Below are positions 1 to 8,545 of a stretch of DNA of 25,088 nucleotides, piece after piece. The stretch comes from an uncultured Veillonella sp. (GTDB lineage Bacteria > Bacillota > Negativicutes > Veillonellales > Veillonellaceae), in assembly GCA_900552715.1 (NCBI GenBank), contig USAV01000017.1:1-25088 (forward strand), read 5' to 3'. The position numbers and the translations under genes were made by a program. Position 1 is the stretch's first letter. Each line of letters opens with the position of its first letter. The notes beneath the pieces are model-generated. The model had not been told where the DNA came from. It saw only the letters and a program-made list of their open reading frames with translations, and did no database searches.

Positions 1-26
1 TCTTTAGAGGGCCACCACTAGAGAAA

Positions 27-70
27 GACCCTTATAGGGTCAGAGCAAACCACCCGTTCTACGGGTGGTT
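27..70. repeat. Tandem hairpins at the left edge, possible mobile-element end
   Basis: Two perfect palindromes lie close together. The first is a 6-bp stem with a 3-base loop at 27-41 (arms gaccct and agggtc). The second is a 10-bp stem with a 3-base loop at 48-70 (arms aaccacccgt and acgggtggtt). The second is followed on the plus strand by a loosely T-rich stretch, not a clean T-run. Strong subterminal hairpins of this kind are known at the ends of IS200/IS605-type elements, and a reading frame open to the left edge stops just after the second hairpin. No transposase is visible, so the element identity is inferred. It could instead be a transcription terminator for genes on either side, including rpe. 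Confidence 0.4.
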
Positions 71-184
71 ATGATTTGTTTATGAAATTACTTTTCTAGT
101 AGCTATTATTTCCAAACATAATACTGTTTAGATACTACACATAATATTAAGATAGTAACCTCAAAATAACAATTATTATAATAA
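71..184. other. AT-rich gene-free stretch downstream of rpe
   Basis: This interval separates the edge hairpins from the rpe stop codon. It is strongly AT-rich, with no open frame of note, no tRNA-like fold and no strong hairpin followed by a T-run. I see no promoter I would defend. The rpe transcript either runs to the hairpins at 27-70 or ends here without a recognisable intrinsic terminator. Confidence 0.5.
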
Positions 185-835
185 CTAGTTATTTCGAATA
201 GCCTCAATCATTTGTGCCCGATCATCGGCGCCAAATACAGCAGATCCAGCTACTAAAACAGTAGCACCTGCTCGTTTAATCGGTACACAAGTAATATCAT
301 TAATACCACCATCTACCTCAATAACTGCAGTTGTATTGTCTACTTCTTCTAATAGCATTTTAGCTTGTTTAACCTTTTTAATAGCGTTTGGAATAAAGGA
401 TTGACCACCAAAGCCAGGATTTACGGACATAATTAAAATCATATCAAGATCAGCTGCTACATCCTCCAATAAAGATACTGGTGTACCTGGATTAAGCGAT
501 ACCCCTGCTTTCATACCACATTGTTTGATATGTTGAATCAATCGATGCATATGAGGCACTGTTTCTTGATGGAATGTAAAATACTCTACACCAATCTTTG
601 CAAACTCTTCTACGTAATCACCAGGATTAGTAACCATTAAATGAACATCAAATGGTAGTTGTGTATAAGGACGAATTGCTTTTACTATAGGTGCACCAAA
701 GGTTAGGTTTGGTACAAAATGACCATCCATAATATCAATATGCAATAAGTCCGCTCCCGCTAATTCAATGGATTTGATTTCTTCGCTTAATGTTGCAAAA
801 TTTGCAGAGAGCATAGATGGTGCAATTTTAATCAT
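185..835 (-). CDS. rpe: Ribulose-phosphate 3-epimerase
   Basis: Cytosolic enzyme that interconverts ribulose 5-phosphate and xylulose 5-phosphate in the non-oxidative pentose phosphate pathway. The 216-residue protein has the usual family length and a complete (beta/alpha)8 pattern. The metal and catalytic residues of the family are present: His32, Asp34 (motif HIDIMDGHFVPN, 32-43), His65 (DVHLM) and Asp175 (VDGGI, 174-178). The phosphate-binding loop NPGFGGQ is at 139-145. The ATG at 835 has an AGAGG ribosome site 7 bases upstream and lies one base after the rsgA stop, so the two are probably co-translated. It is the last gene of the priA-to-rpe cluster, the position it also holds near rsgA in Bacillus. 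Confidence 0.97.
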   Translation of the reverse strand: MIKIAPSMLSANFATLSEEIKSIELAGADLLHIDIMDGHFVPNLTFGAPIVKAIRPYTQLPFDVHLMVTNPGDYVEEFAKIGVEYFTFHQETVPHMHRLIQHIKQCGMKAGVSLNPGTPVSLLEDVAADLDMILIMSVNPGFGGQSFIPNAIKKVKQAKMLLEEVDNTTAVIEVDGGINDITCVPIKRAGATVLVAGSAVFGADDRAQMIEAIRNN

Positions 836-836
836 T

Positions 837-1700
837 TTAAAACCTCTTTCGTTGACTTTCTATGTCATTACGTATAGACATATATGCATCATATCGTCCT
901 TGATGAATATGGCCAGCCTCTAAAGCATCTTTTATGCCACAAATAGGTTCATGTTCATGATAACAAGGATTAAATTTACATGTATCAACATAATCACTAA
1001 ATTCAGGGAATAACGTAGGTAACCGTTCTAATGAAACATCATTGAACTCGATGGCACTAAAGCCTGGTGTATCCATAATAAAGGAATCTGAATCCAAACT
1101 ATATAAGGAAGCATGACGAGTAGTATGTTTACCACGCTTAATTTTGTCACTAACCTCGCCCGTTTGGAATGCAAACTTAGGATCCACTGCGTTTAACAAA
1201 CTACTTTTACCAACACCAGAGGGACCTGCAAAAGCAGTTACCTTATGTTCCAAGACATGACGTAAGTCATCAATACCAGTCATATTATATGTAGATGTCA
1301 TCAATACTTCATAGCCTATAGATTGATAAAGTTTTACCATCGCTTCTGTATCTGAATCCATCAAATCACATTTGTTGATACATAATACAATAGGAATATC
1401 TGCATGCTCAATCATAACTAGCATTTTATTGAGCAATAACTCATTAACATCTGGCTCATGGGCAGCTACAACCAATACAACTTGATCTATATTAGCTACC
1501 GCAGGTCTTACCATAGCATTATGACGATCATGGATGGACTCAACGAATCCATCCTCTGAAATCGTAACACGGTCACCAACAAGTAAACTGTAGCGACCTT
1601 TCTTCAATCTGCCTCGAACTTTACATTCATGAACAGTACCGCTATCGTCTTGTACATAAAAGTAACCATTCATATTTTTGACAACAATGCCTGTAATCAT
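837..1700 (-). CDS. rsgA: Small ribosomal subunit biogenesis GTPase RsgA
   Basis: Circularly permuted GTPase that assists late 30S subunit maturation. An N-terminal OB-fold (about 1-65) precedes the G domain, whose motifs come in permuted order: G4 NKCD (109-112), then the P-loop GPSGVGKS (159-166), then G3 DTPG (210-213). The C-terminal zinc knuckle is intact, with ligands Cys241, Cys246, His248 and Cys254. The 287-residue length is normal. The ATG at 1700 follows an AAGGGG ribosome site at short spacing, 8 bases after the pknB stop. Placement directly after the PASTA kinase is conserved in Firmicutes, where RsgA is a known substrate of that kinase; regulation here by phosphorylation is inference. 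Confidence 0.97.
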   Translation of the reverse strand: MITGIVVKNMNGYFYVQDDSGTVHECKVRGRLKKGRYSLLVGDRVTISEDGFVESIHDRHNAMVRPAVANIDQVVLVVAAHEPDVNELLLNKMLVMIEHADIPIVLCINKCDLMDSDTEAMVKLYQSIGYEVLMTSTYNMTGIDDLRHVLEHKVTAFAGPSGVGKSSLLNAVDPKFAFQTGEVSDKIKRGKHTTRHASLYSLDSDSFIMDTPGFSAIEFNDVSLERLPTLFPEFSDYVDTCKFNPCYHEHEPICGIKDALEAGHIHQGRYDAYMSIRNDIESQRKRF

Positions 1701-1708
1701 AATTCCCC

Positions 1709-3643
1709 TTATAATGCTGTTTCTTGTACTAATGCACCATTGAGATAAACCTCAATACGTACATTGCCTACACCAGACACTTTTTTAACGATACGATCAC
1801 CAGGTTTATTTGTATCATCATAAATAACAGCAGAACCTTCATCATCTTTTACGACAATTTTAAGTTCTTGATTTTTAGACCCTGCTGGAACTGTGATATC
1901 TACAGTACCAGTTGTCTTATTACTGCTGCTATCCGACTTTTTATCAGATTTCTTTTTATCATCTTTATATTCAGTCGTTAAGTTTACTGTAGCCCCTTCA
2001 TCAATTTCATCGCCAGCTTTAATGCTTTGCTCTGTTACGATAGATTTTTCTTCTACTGAACCAGCTACTTGATTAACGCCAAGATGAGCATTGCTCAATG
2101 TATCTCGCGCATCTTTTAAGGTCATACCAATAACATTTGGCATTTGAATCTTTTTAGCTTTTGCTTTATTTACAACGAGATCAATTGTAGTGCCTTTAGA
2201 AACTTTAGAATCACCAGATGGACTTTGAGCAATAATAACGCCATCAGGTTTATTATCAACAGATTGTTGAGTTACTTTACCCACAACTAAACCTACATCT
2301 TTGAGGCGTTGTCGTGCTTGTTCTACAGTTAAACCGGATAAGTCTGGCACTGTAATATCACCAACACCTTTAGAGACTACAAGGTGTATTGTGCGTTGTT
2401 CTTTAACCTTTTCCCCAGCCCCTGGAGTCTGAGAAATAACTTGACCTGCTGGTACATCAGGGTTTGTAACTTCACTTGTAGATACGCGCAAATGTTTATC
2501 TTCTAAAATATTTTTAGCTACAGATACTTGCTTACCTACAACATTAGGTACATCTACTGTTGTATTGCTCCAGAAGTTACCATAACTCAAGAAGGCACCT
2601 AAGAATGCTACTAAGAAAATAACAGCAGCACCTAGAACAATATATTTTTGTGGAATCGATGCTATTTTACTTAACATACTCTTCTTTTTACCCTCATCTT
2701 TTTGCTCTTCTTGAATGGTGCTGAAATCCTCCATAGCTTCAGGATCGACAGCTGGAATCATTTGTGTAGCAAAGTCATATGGTTCATGACGTTGTGTTTT
2801 CCCCATTGTAAATCCTTGGGACAATCGTAAATCACTAATCATATCAGAAATAGAATCAAAACGATCCGCAGGATTTTTAGATAGAGCCTTCATTACTACT
2901 GCTTCTAAAAGCGGTGGAATAGACGGATTATATCGGGTTGGAGGAGCTACTTTTTCACGCACATGTTTTAATGCTACTGCGATAGGTGTTTCCCCTTCAA
3001 AAGGAACCCTTCCAGTAAGCATTTCATATAAAACTACCCCTAAAGAGTAAATATCAGTATTTCCATCTACAGGTTTACCACTAGCTTGTTCTGGTGATAA
3101 ATAATGGGCTGACCCTAAAATAGAGTTCGTATACATCACGGTATTGGTAGCATTCATAGCTCGAGCGATGCCAAAGTCAGTAACTTTTACACGACCAGTA
3201 CGAGTGATAATAACATTATGCGGTTTAATATCACAATGTACTATTCCCATTGTATGCGCGTGCTCTAAACCCTCAGCAATAGCAATTGTGAATTTAACAG
3301 CCTCATCTATGGATAGTCTGCCATGACGAGTAATGTATTCTTTTAATGTTTCACCATCTACATATTCCATAATGATATAGTGTAAGTCTTGATCAAACCC
3401 TACATCATACATGTTTACAATATTAGGATGATTTAGTTTGCCTGCAGCTTGTGCTTCTCGTTTAAAACGCGTAACAAACTCATCATCATTGGCAAAGTTA
3501 GCATGCAATACTTTAATTGCTACTTGTCTACCTAGTAAGGTATCTTCTCCAAGGTATACGTCAGCCATTCCACCAACGCCAATTTTATCAACAATTCGGT
3601 AGCGGTTATCTAGAAGTATACCTTTTATATTCATAGTACTCAT
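1709..3643 (-). CDS. pknB: PASTA-domain Ser/Thr protein kinase (PrkC/PknB/Stk type)
   Basis: Membrane kinase that senses peptidoglycan fragments or lipid II and phosphorylates cell-wall, division and translation targets. Kinase domain about 12-275: glycine loop GVGGMADV (22-29), Lys44 in VAIK, Glu63 of helix C, catalytic segment HCDIKPHN (136-143), DFG (156-158) and a Thr-rich activation loop. A basic juxtamembrane stretch leads to one transmembrane helix (about 334-355). Three PASTA repeats follow (about 362-425, 428-492, 498-557), then a Lys/Ser/Asp-rich linker (560-578) and a beta-rich C-terminal module (580-644). The HRD arginine is Cys137, making it a non-RD kinase. The ATG at 3643 has GGAG 5 bases upstream. 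Paired with the stp phosphatase directly upstream. Confidence 0.95.
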   Translation of the reverse strand: MSTMNIKGILLDNRYRIVDKIGVGGMADVYLGEDTLLGRQVAIKVLHANFANDDEFVTRFKREAQAAGKLNHPNIVNMYDVGFDQDLHYIIMEYVDGETLKEYITRHGRLSIDEAVKFTIAIAEGLEHAHTMGIVHCDIKPHNVIITRTGRVKVTDFGIARAMNATNTVMYTNSILGSAHYLSPEQASGKPVDGNTDIYSLGVVLYEMLTGRVPFEGETPIAVALKHVREKVAPPTRYNPSIPPLLEAVVMKALSKNPADRFDSISDMISDLRLSQGFTMGKTQRHEPYDFATQMIPAVDPEAMEDFSTIQEEQKDEGKKKSMLSKIASIPQKYIVLGAAVIFLVAFLGAFLSYGNFWSNTTVDVPNVVGKQVSVAKNILEDKHLRVSTSEVTNPDVPAGQVISQTPGAGEKVKEQRTIHLVVSKGVGDITVPDLSGLTVEQARQRLKDVGLVVGKVTQQSVDNKPDGVIIAQSPSGDSKVSKGTTIDLVVNKAKAKKIQMPNVIGMTLKDARDTLSNAHLGVNQVAGSVEEKSIVTEQSIKAGDEIDEGATVNLTTEYKDDKKKSDKKSDSSSNKTTGTVDITVPAGSKNQELKIVVKDDEGSAVIYDDTNKPGDRIVKKVSGVGNVRIEVYLNGALVQETAL

Positions 3644-3661
3644 TATTTCTCCATTTCTAGA

Positions 3662-4363
3662 TTAGATTGTTCCCACCACAATGGTCACATTATCTCCTGC
3701 TCCGACATCATATACGGCTTCCATCAATGATTCTACAACCTTCATATCATCACTATTAGATTGTAATGCACTAGCAATAACATCATCTGATACATAACCA
3801 CATAGTCCATCAGTGCAAAGTAAAATACGATCACCTGGAAGAATAGATTCTACACCACTATCAACCTCTAAAGTATTATCAACACCGACTGCACGGGTCA
3901 ATAAGTTTCGTTGAGGGTGATTTAGCATTTCATCCTTTGTAATCTCTCCAGCAGCTAATAATTCTTGTACCATAGAATGATCTGTAGTAATTTGTCGTAA
4001 AAGACCATCTCTATATACATACAAACGACTATCGCCAACACTTGCCCAGTATAATTGGTTACCATTAATAGCTGTAACAACAGCAGTAGTACCCATACCA
4101 GCAAGACGTTCTTCATGAGCTACGCGATTGGCTATACGTTCATTTGCATGAATAATAGCATCACATAAGTCTTGTTGACCAACCGTTTGAAGGGAGGCCA
4201 AATATTCTTTTATTTCATCAACAGCATAGGTACTAGCAATTTCACCACCACTATAGCCACCCATGCCATCAGTGACAGCACAAATAGGACCGTCTATAAA
4301 AAATCGATCTTCATTGCGCTGACGCACAAGTCCAATTTTACTTAAACCAACAAAATTATTCAT
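3662..4363 (-). CDS. stp: PP2C-family Ser/Thr protein phosphatase (PrpC/Stp)
   Basis: Soluble metal-dependent phosphatase that reverses phosphorylation by the adjacent PASTA kinase. The 233-residue protein is a bare PPM/PP2C domain of typical bacterial length. Family motifs occur in order: RNED (16-19), DGMGG (32-36), GMGTT, GDSR, a TTDHSMVQELL segment, a second metal site at CTDGLCGYV, and the closing GAGDN near the C-terminus. Asp32 and the Asp of GDN are the expected metal ligands. The ATG at 4363 has AGGAG 4 bases upstream and overlaps the last 8 bases of rlmN, so translation is probably coupled. The phosphatase-then-kinase order matches prpC-prkC in Bacillus. Confidence 0.96.
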   Translation of the reverse strand: MNNFVGLSKIGLVRQRNEDRFFIDGPICAVTDGMGGYSGGEIASTYAVDEIKEYLASLQTVGQQDLCDAIIHANERIANRVAHEERLAGMGTTAVVTAINGNQLYWASVGDSRLYVYRDGLLRQITTDHSMVQELLAAGEITKDEMLNHPQRNLLTRAVGVDNTLEVDSGVESILPGDRILLCTDGLCGYVSDDVIASALQSNSDDMKVVESLMEAVYDVGAGDNVTIVVGTI

Positions 4364-5402
4364 GATTCTCCTTTTTCCGACCGTGAGCTGCTTTTAGCTG
4401 TCCACATGCGGCTTGGATCGCATCGCCCATCTCTTTACGTACCGTTACAGATACACCATAGGAAGCAACGATGTCTTTAAATGTATTCATATTCGTAATA
4501 GATGGTTTATATAATTCAATATGTTCATTGCCATTAACAGGAATTAAATTTACATGGCAATTAGGGAAATTCTTACAGATTTCTCCCAAAGCATGAGCCT
4601 CCTCCATAGATGCGTTTACAGAATCTATAAGGATATACTCAAAGGTAATACGACGTTGAGTCGTATCATAATAATATTTTACCGCATCTAAGACTTCCGT
4701 CAATTCATAACGAGCCCCAACAGGCATAATACTACGACGCACTTCATTATTTGTAGCATGTAATGAGAGTGCTAATGTTATAGGCAATCCTTCATCAGCT
4801 AGCTTATAGATGTTAGGAACCCATCCACAGGTAGAAATCGTCATCTTACGATAACTAATATTACAAATTACAGGATCGTGTAACAGTTGTAAAGCTTGTA
4901 ACACATTATCATAGTTTTGTAACGGCTCACCTGCGCCCATAACGACAACAGAATGAATTTGCTCTTTAGTAAGAGCCCCGAAGATAACAACTTGACCTAT
5001 GATTTCAGCCACTGTCAAATCACGGTATAAACCGCCTTGTGTTGAAGCACAGAATACACATCCCATAGCACAGCCCACTTGAGAAGAAACACATACAGAA
5101 TATCCATAATGTTGTTCCATCAAAACGGCTTCTACTCGACTTTGATCTGTCAATTCAACGAGTATTTTACGAGTCTTCCCATCTGGAGAAATAGACTCTG
5201 TAATTAATGTAGGTAAAGAAATAACACAGTTATCACTTAACCATTGACGCAATTCTTTTGGAAATTGTGTCATGTCTTGAAAATCAAACACATATCTATG
5301 ATAGATATAGTCGATTAACTGTTTCGCTCGAAACTTTTGTATATTATGGGTCTTAAAGATAGATTGTAATTCTTCTAAAGACTTACCCAATAATTCTATC
5401 AT
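4356..5402 (-). CDS. rlmN: Dual-specificity 23S rRNA A2503 / tRNA A37 C2-methyltransferase RlmN
   Basis: Radical-SAM enzyme that methylates C2 of adenosine 2503 in 23S rRNA, and in some bacteria A37 of certain tRNAs. The radical-SAM cluster is CxxxCxxC at Cys111, Cys115 and Cys118. The C-terminal cysteine that carries the intermediate methyl group is Cys333 in AACGQL. The 348-residue length fits the family. It is RlmN and not the resistance enzyme Cfr by inference from its place in the conserved rsmB-rlmN-stp-pknB order and overall sequence character. The ATG at 5402 follows GGAG at 4 bases. The end overlaps stp by 8 bases. Confidence 0.95.
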   Translation of the reverse strand: MIELLGKSLEELQSIFKTHNIQKFRAKQLIDYIYHRYVFDFQDMTQFPKELRQWLSDNCVISLPTLITESISPDGKTRKILVELTDQSRVEAVLMEQHYGYSVCVSSQVGCAMGCVFCASTQGGLYRDLTVAEIIGQVVIFGALTKEQIHSVVVMGAGEPLQNYDNVLQALQLLHDPVICNISYRKMTISTCGWVPNIYKLADEGLPITLALSLHATNNEVRRSIMPVGARYELTEVLDAVKYYYDTTQRRITFEYILIDSVNASMEEAHALGEICKNFPNCHVNLIPVNGNEHIELYKPSITNMNTFKDIVASYGVSVTVRKEMGDAIQAACGQLKAAHGRKKENHE

Positions 5403-5420
5403 GGTACTCCATTTCTATTA

Positions 5421-6776
5421 TTATGATATGCGCTTCATACGAGCCATGAAGAATCCATCCATATGATCTCGCGGTGGATATGTTGTAATCATACCATCGG
5501 TAGATGGTGGTAATCCTTCATAGGATACAGGGTCAATAACAAAGTTCTTATGAGTTGCTAAGAATTTTTCCAATACATCCTCATTTTCACCGCTATTAAT
5601 CGTACATGTAGAATATACTAAATATCCGTTAACTTTGACCATTTCAGCGGCTTTTTCTAATATTTCAAGCTGTAATGGAGGCAATTCAGTAAGTAAGGAT
5701 TCTGTTTTTCTCCAACGCATATCTAATTTTTTTTGTAAAATGCCAAGTCCAGAACATGGTGCATCAACTAAGACACGATCGAATTGTTCCTTCCAATTAT
5801 CAGGTAAATAACGACCATCTTGGAGCTTAGTAGAAACAATAGATACGCCCAATCGCTGAGCATTGTGATTCATAAGGTCTAATTTATGATCGTATATATC
5901 ACAACTCATAATAGCGCCTGTATTATTCATGAGGCTTGCCATATGCATAGACTTACCACCTGGCGCAGCACAACAATCTAATATGCGCTCTCCTGGCTGC
6001 GGATTTACTACATGGGCCACTAACATAGATGCTTTATCCATAAAGGTAATGTGCCCATCGATAACAGGTTTTGCTTTTTCTAAATGGCCTTGATGCGTAT
6101 TAATATAAACTACTTCTGGAATATATGTATCCTGCTCAACGGTCCAACCTAAATCTTGTAATTCTTTTAGGCAATCCTCAATAGATATTTTTATCGTATT
6201 GATACGTGCCGTCAATCTAGGTTGTTCATTAAACCAAGCGCAAAGATCTATAGTCTTATCCTTACCCATTTCATTCATCCATAAATTAACCAGCCATAAT
6301 GGTTGATTATAAATGAAAGAAATTTCTTCAGCCTCAGATTTAGCAAGTTCACCAATAGAAATACTATCACTTTCACGCAAAACGGAACGTAACACTGCAT
6401 TTACAAAACCAGATAAACCTCTAGTTAACTTTTTAGCCAATTTAACAGATTCATTGACAGCTGCACTTTCAGGTACCTTATCCATATAGATAATTTGGTA
6501 AATACCTAGTCTAAGAATTTCTACAACCATTGAAGATAATTTCTTGAGAGGTCGTTTTGCAAAGTGAATAATAATGGCATCAAGATAATTTTTTCTACGA
6601 ATAACACCATATACCAACTCAGTAAAAAATCGTCTGTCTAAATCGGATAGATGATATTTCTGTAAATACTCCTGTAACTTGATATTCGCATAAGCACCAT
6701 TACGATTAATATCACTCAAAGCTTTCACTGCGAGCAATCGAATATTTTGTTGTTCATAACTTTTTACTTCAGTCAT
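5421..6776 (-). CDS. rsmB: 16S rRNA (cytosine-967-C5)-methyltransferase RsmB
   Basis: Methylates C967 of 16S rRNA using SAM. An N-terminal NusB-like RNA-binding domain (about 5-135) is followed by a Rossmann methyltransferase. Motifs, numbered from the chosen start: SAM site DCCAAPGGKS (267-276), DAPCSGLG (338-345, Cys341) and STCTINSGEN with the catalytic Cys391. I chose the ATG at 6776 because AGGA lies 6 bases upstream; a TTG at 6791 in the same frame would add five residues but lacks a good site. The chosen start gives 451 residues, normal for the family, and overlaps the end of the DUF116 gene by 8 bases, which suggests coupling. Confidence 0.96.
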   Translation of the reverse strand: MTEVKSYEQQNIRLLAVKALSDINRNGAYANIKLQEYLQKYHLSDLDRRFFTELVYGVIRRKNYLDAIIIHFAKRPLKKLSSMVVEILRLGIYQIIYMDKVPESAAVNESVKLAKKLTRGLSGFVNAVLRSVLRESDSISIGELAKSEAEEISFIYNQPLWLVNLWMNEMGKDKTIDLCAWFNEQPRLTARINTIKISIEDCLKELQDLGWTVEQDTYIPEVVYINTHQGHLEKAKPVIDGHITFMDKASMLVAHVVNPQPGERILDCCAAPGGKSMHMASLMNNTGAIMSCDIYDHKLDLMNHNAQRLGVSIVSTKLQDGRYLPDNWKEQFDRVLVDAPCSGLGILQKKLDMRWRKTESLLTELPPLQLEILEKAAEMVKVNGYLVYSTCTINSGENEDVLEKFLATHKNFVIDPVSYEGLPPSTDGMITTYPPRDHMDGFFMARMKRIS

Positions 6777-7551
6777 CGTTTTTCCTACCAATTAATTGTT
6801 CAACTGCTGCACGAACTCGTTCAGGATCCACTGTAGTATTGCAACATGGTCCATTAGGTCTTTCATTTAAAACACCAATGACAGGTATAGGAAATACATC
6901 GGCCATACCACTTGCTAAATCACGTTCACAAGCAATGGCTACAATAGCCTTAGGCCTTGCTTCTTTTACCTTCATTCGCGCTAATGTACCACCTGTAACA
7001 ACTATAAATTGACAACCATAATCTTTGGCAACTTGTAATAAACTTCCAACCTGGCATCTACCACACTGCTTACAATTATATACATCATGTGTAACCTTAT
7101 GAACACAAGAGCTTTCCTGTAAACAATGCGGTGTTAATAACAATATGCGTTTTGGATCAACCGTATACATATCTAGCATCACGAGATGATTAATCAAATC
7201 AATCATAGATTGACGCAATTGATCCTTAGTAACCCCTCTCACTTTACCAATCAATAAGGATAATGGAAATAATCCATATATAAACTGATTGGCTAGTCTT
7301 AAAACAATAGGATGTAACCGTATTATACCGAAACTAGCAATAATCAAGGATAAACACAATAACCATATAACACCAATACATACAGAAAAAACAACTGTAA
7401 TAATTATGGGTGCAATAGGATGTAATTGTGTAAGCCCCGGTTCTAAAACATACATTAGAAAGCCGATTATGGCAGTAATTAAAGCACATGTAATTGATGA
7501 TAATATCAGGTATAACGGATACGTTTCGTACTGCTTACATTGAGTCTCCAA
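6769..7551 (-). CDS. DUF116 family membrane protein, cysteine-rich
   Basis: Function unknown. Residues about 12-36 and 45-76 form two hydrophobic transmembrane segments, and the remainder is a soluble domain with nine cysteines: 143, 149, 160, 163, 166, 180, 208, 236 and 237. The Cys-x2-Cys-x2-Cys run at 160-166 (CKQCGRC) and a CC pair at 236-237 resemble a metal or iron-sulfur site, though no known cluster fold is recognised. The likely start is TTG at 7551: AAGGAAGG lies 8 bases upstream and no ATG occurs in frame until residue 33. It overlaps fmt by 17 bases and rsmB by 8. DUF116 genes are often found between fmt and rsmB in anaerobic Firmicutes, hinting at a link to translation that is not established. 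Confidence 0.85.
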   Translation of the reverse strand: METQCKQYETYPLYLILSSITCALITAIIGFLMYVLEPGLTQLHPIAPIIITVVFSVCIGVIWLLCLSLIIASFGIIRLHPIVLRLANQFIYGLFPLSLLIGKVRGVTKDQLRQSMIDLINHLVMLDMYTVDPKRILLLTPHCLQESSCVHKVTHDVYNCKQCGRCQVGSLLQVAKDYGCQFIVVTGGTLARMKVKEARPKAIVAIACERDLASGMADVFPIPVIGVLNERPNGPCCNTTVDPERVRAAVEQLIGRKNDD

Positions 7552-8545
7552 AAACGATACCTTCCTTTATCTGATGTCCATTAATAAAATCGGTAGCAGA
7601 AATACGCTTTTTATTTTCCGGTTGTACTTCTGTTAATAGAAGTATATTTCCATCACCACAAAATACACCTAACCCGGCTGTTTTAGATACGATTGTACCA
7701 GGAACAGTTGTGGCTGAAATAGCAATTGGTACATGTTTACCATGAACATCTATCAAACAGTGAGTCGTATCACTGGGAACCACTTCTCCAGACCATACTT
7801 TTAAACGTTTTCCATCGAGATATGTATAACATCCAGGAGCTGGGTTAAGTCCTCTAATGAGGTTTGCAATTTCATTAGCAGGCTTAGACCAATCAATGTG
7901 TCCCATTTCTTTTGTAATTTTGGTCGTATGTGTAGCTATTGAGTCATCTTGTGGAGTAGCTACAATCTCTCCGTTAACCCAACGAGTTAATACAGGTACA
8001 ATCGTTTCGCCACCAAGTACGGCCATACGTTCAAATAATTGACCCGTTGTTTCACCAGGTAAAATATCGGTCTCTACGATATCGATGATATCACCAGTAT
8101 CAAGACCATCATCCATATGCATAATGGTAACACCTGTTTTAGTATCCCCATTTAAAATAGCATAGTGAATCGGCGCAGCCCCTCTATACTTAGGTAAGAT
8201 AGATGCATGAACGTTAATACATCCATATTGAGGTAAGCGAATAAGCCATGGCGGTAAAATTTTACCGTATGCAATAACCACTACTACATCTGGTTTTAAT
8301 GCTTCTAGTTCAGCTTGCACTTGCTCATCCCGTAAGGTAACAGGTTGGAAAACAGGTAAATTATGTTCCAGAGCTGCCACTTTTACAGGTGGCATTTGAA
8401 CTTGTTTACCGCGACCTTTTTGTTTATCAGGCTGACAATATACACCAACTATAGAGTGTCCAGCCTTAATTAATGCTTCTAAAGTAGGAACGGAAAAGTC
8501 TGGCGTCCCCATAAATACGACGCGCAATTGTTTTTGATTAGACAA
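7535..8545 (-). CDS. fmt: Methionyl-tRNA formyltransferase
   Basis: Transfers a formyl group from 10-formyltetrahydrofolate to Met-tRNA(fMet) for translation initiation. The N-terminal formyltransferase domain carries the catalytic set Asn111, His113 (NVHAS) and Asp149 (LDTGD), and the family signature SILPKYRGAAPI at 115-126. A C-terminal OB-like domain (about 210-330) completes the 336 residues. The start is TTG at 8545, supported by AGGAG 7 bases upstream; the first in-frame ATG lies inside the beta strand FMGTP and would remove essential sequence. It overlaps def by 8 bases. The def-fmt pair adds and later removes the formyl group, a standard operon association. Confidence 0.97.
   Translation of the reverse strand: MSNQKQLRVVFMGTPDFSVPTLEALIKAGHSIVGVYCQPDKQKGRGKQVQMPPVKVAALEHNLPVFQPVTLRDEQVQAELEALKPDVVVVIAYGKILPPWLIRLPQYGCINVHASILPKYRGAAPIHYAILNGDTKTGVTIMHMDDGLDTGDIIDIVETDILPGETTGQLFERMAVLGGETIVPVLTRWVNGEIVATPQDDSIATHTTKITKEMGHIDWSKPANEIANLIRGLNPAPGCYTYLDGKRLKVWSGEVVPSDTTHCLIDVHGKHVPIAISATTVPGTIVSKTAGLGVFCGDGNILLLTEVQPENKKRISATDFINGHQIKEGIVFGDSM

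Noticed and set aside
1709..3643. Loss of kinase activity because HRD reads HCD
   Set aside because: The catalytic Asp, Lys, Glu, Asn and DFG are all present; the Arg change defines a non-RD kinase and does not make a pseudokinase.
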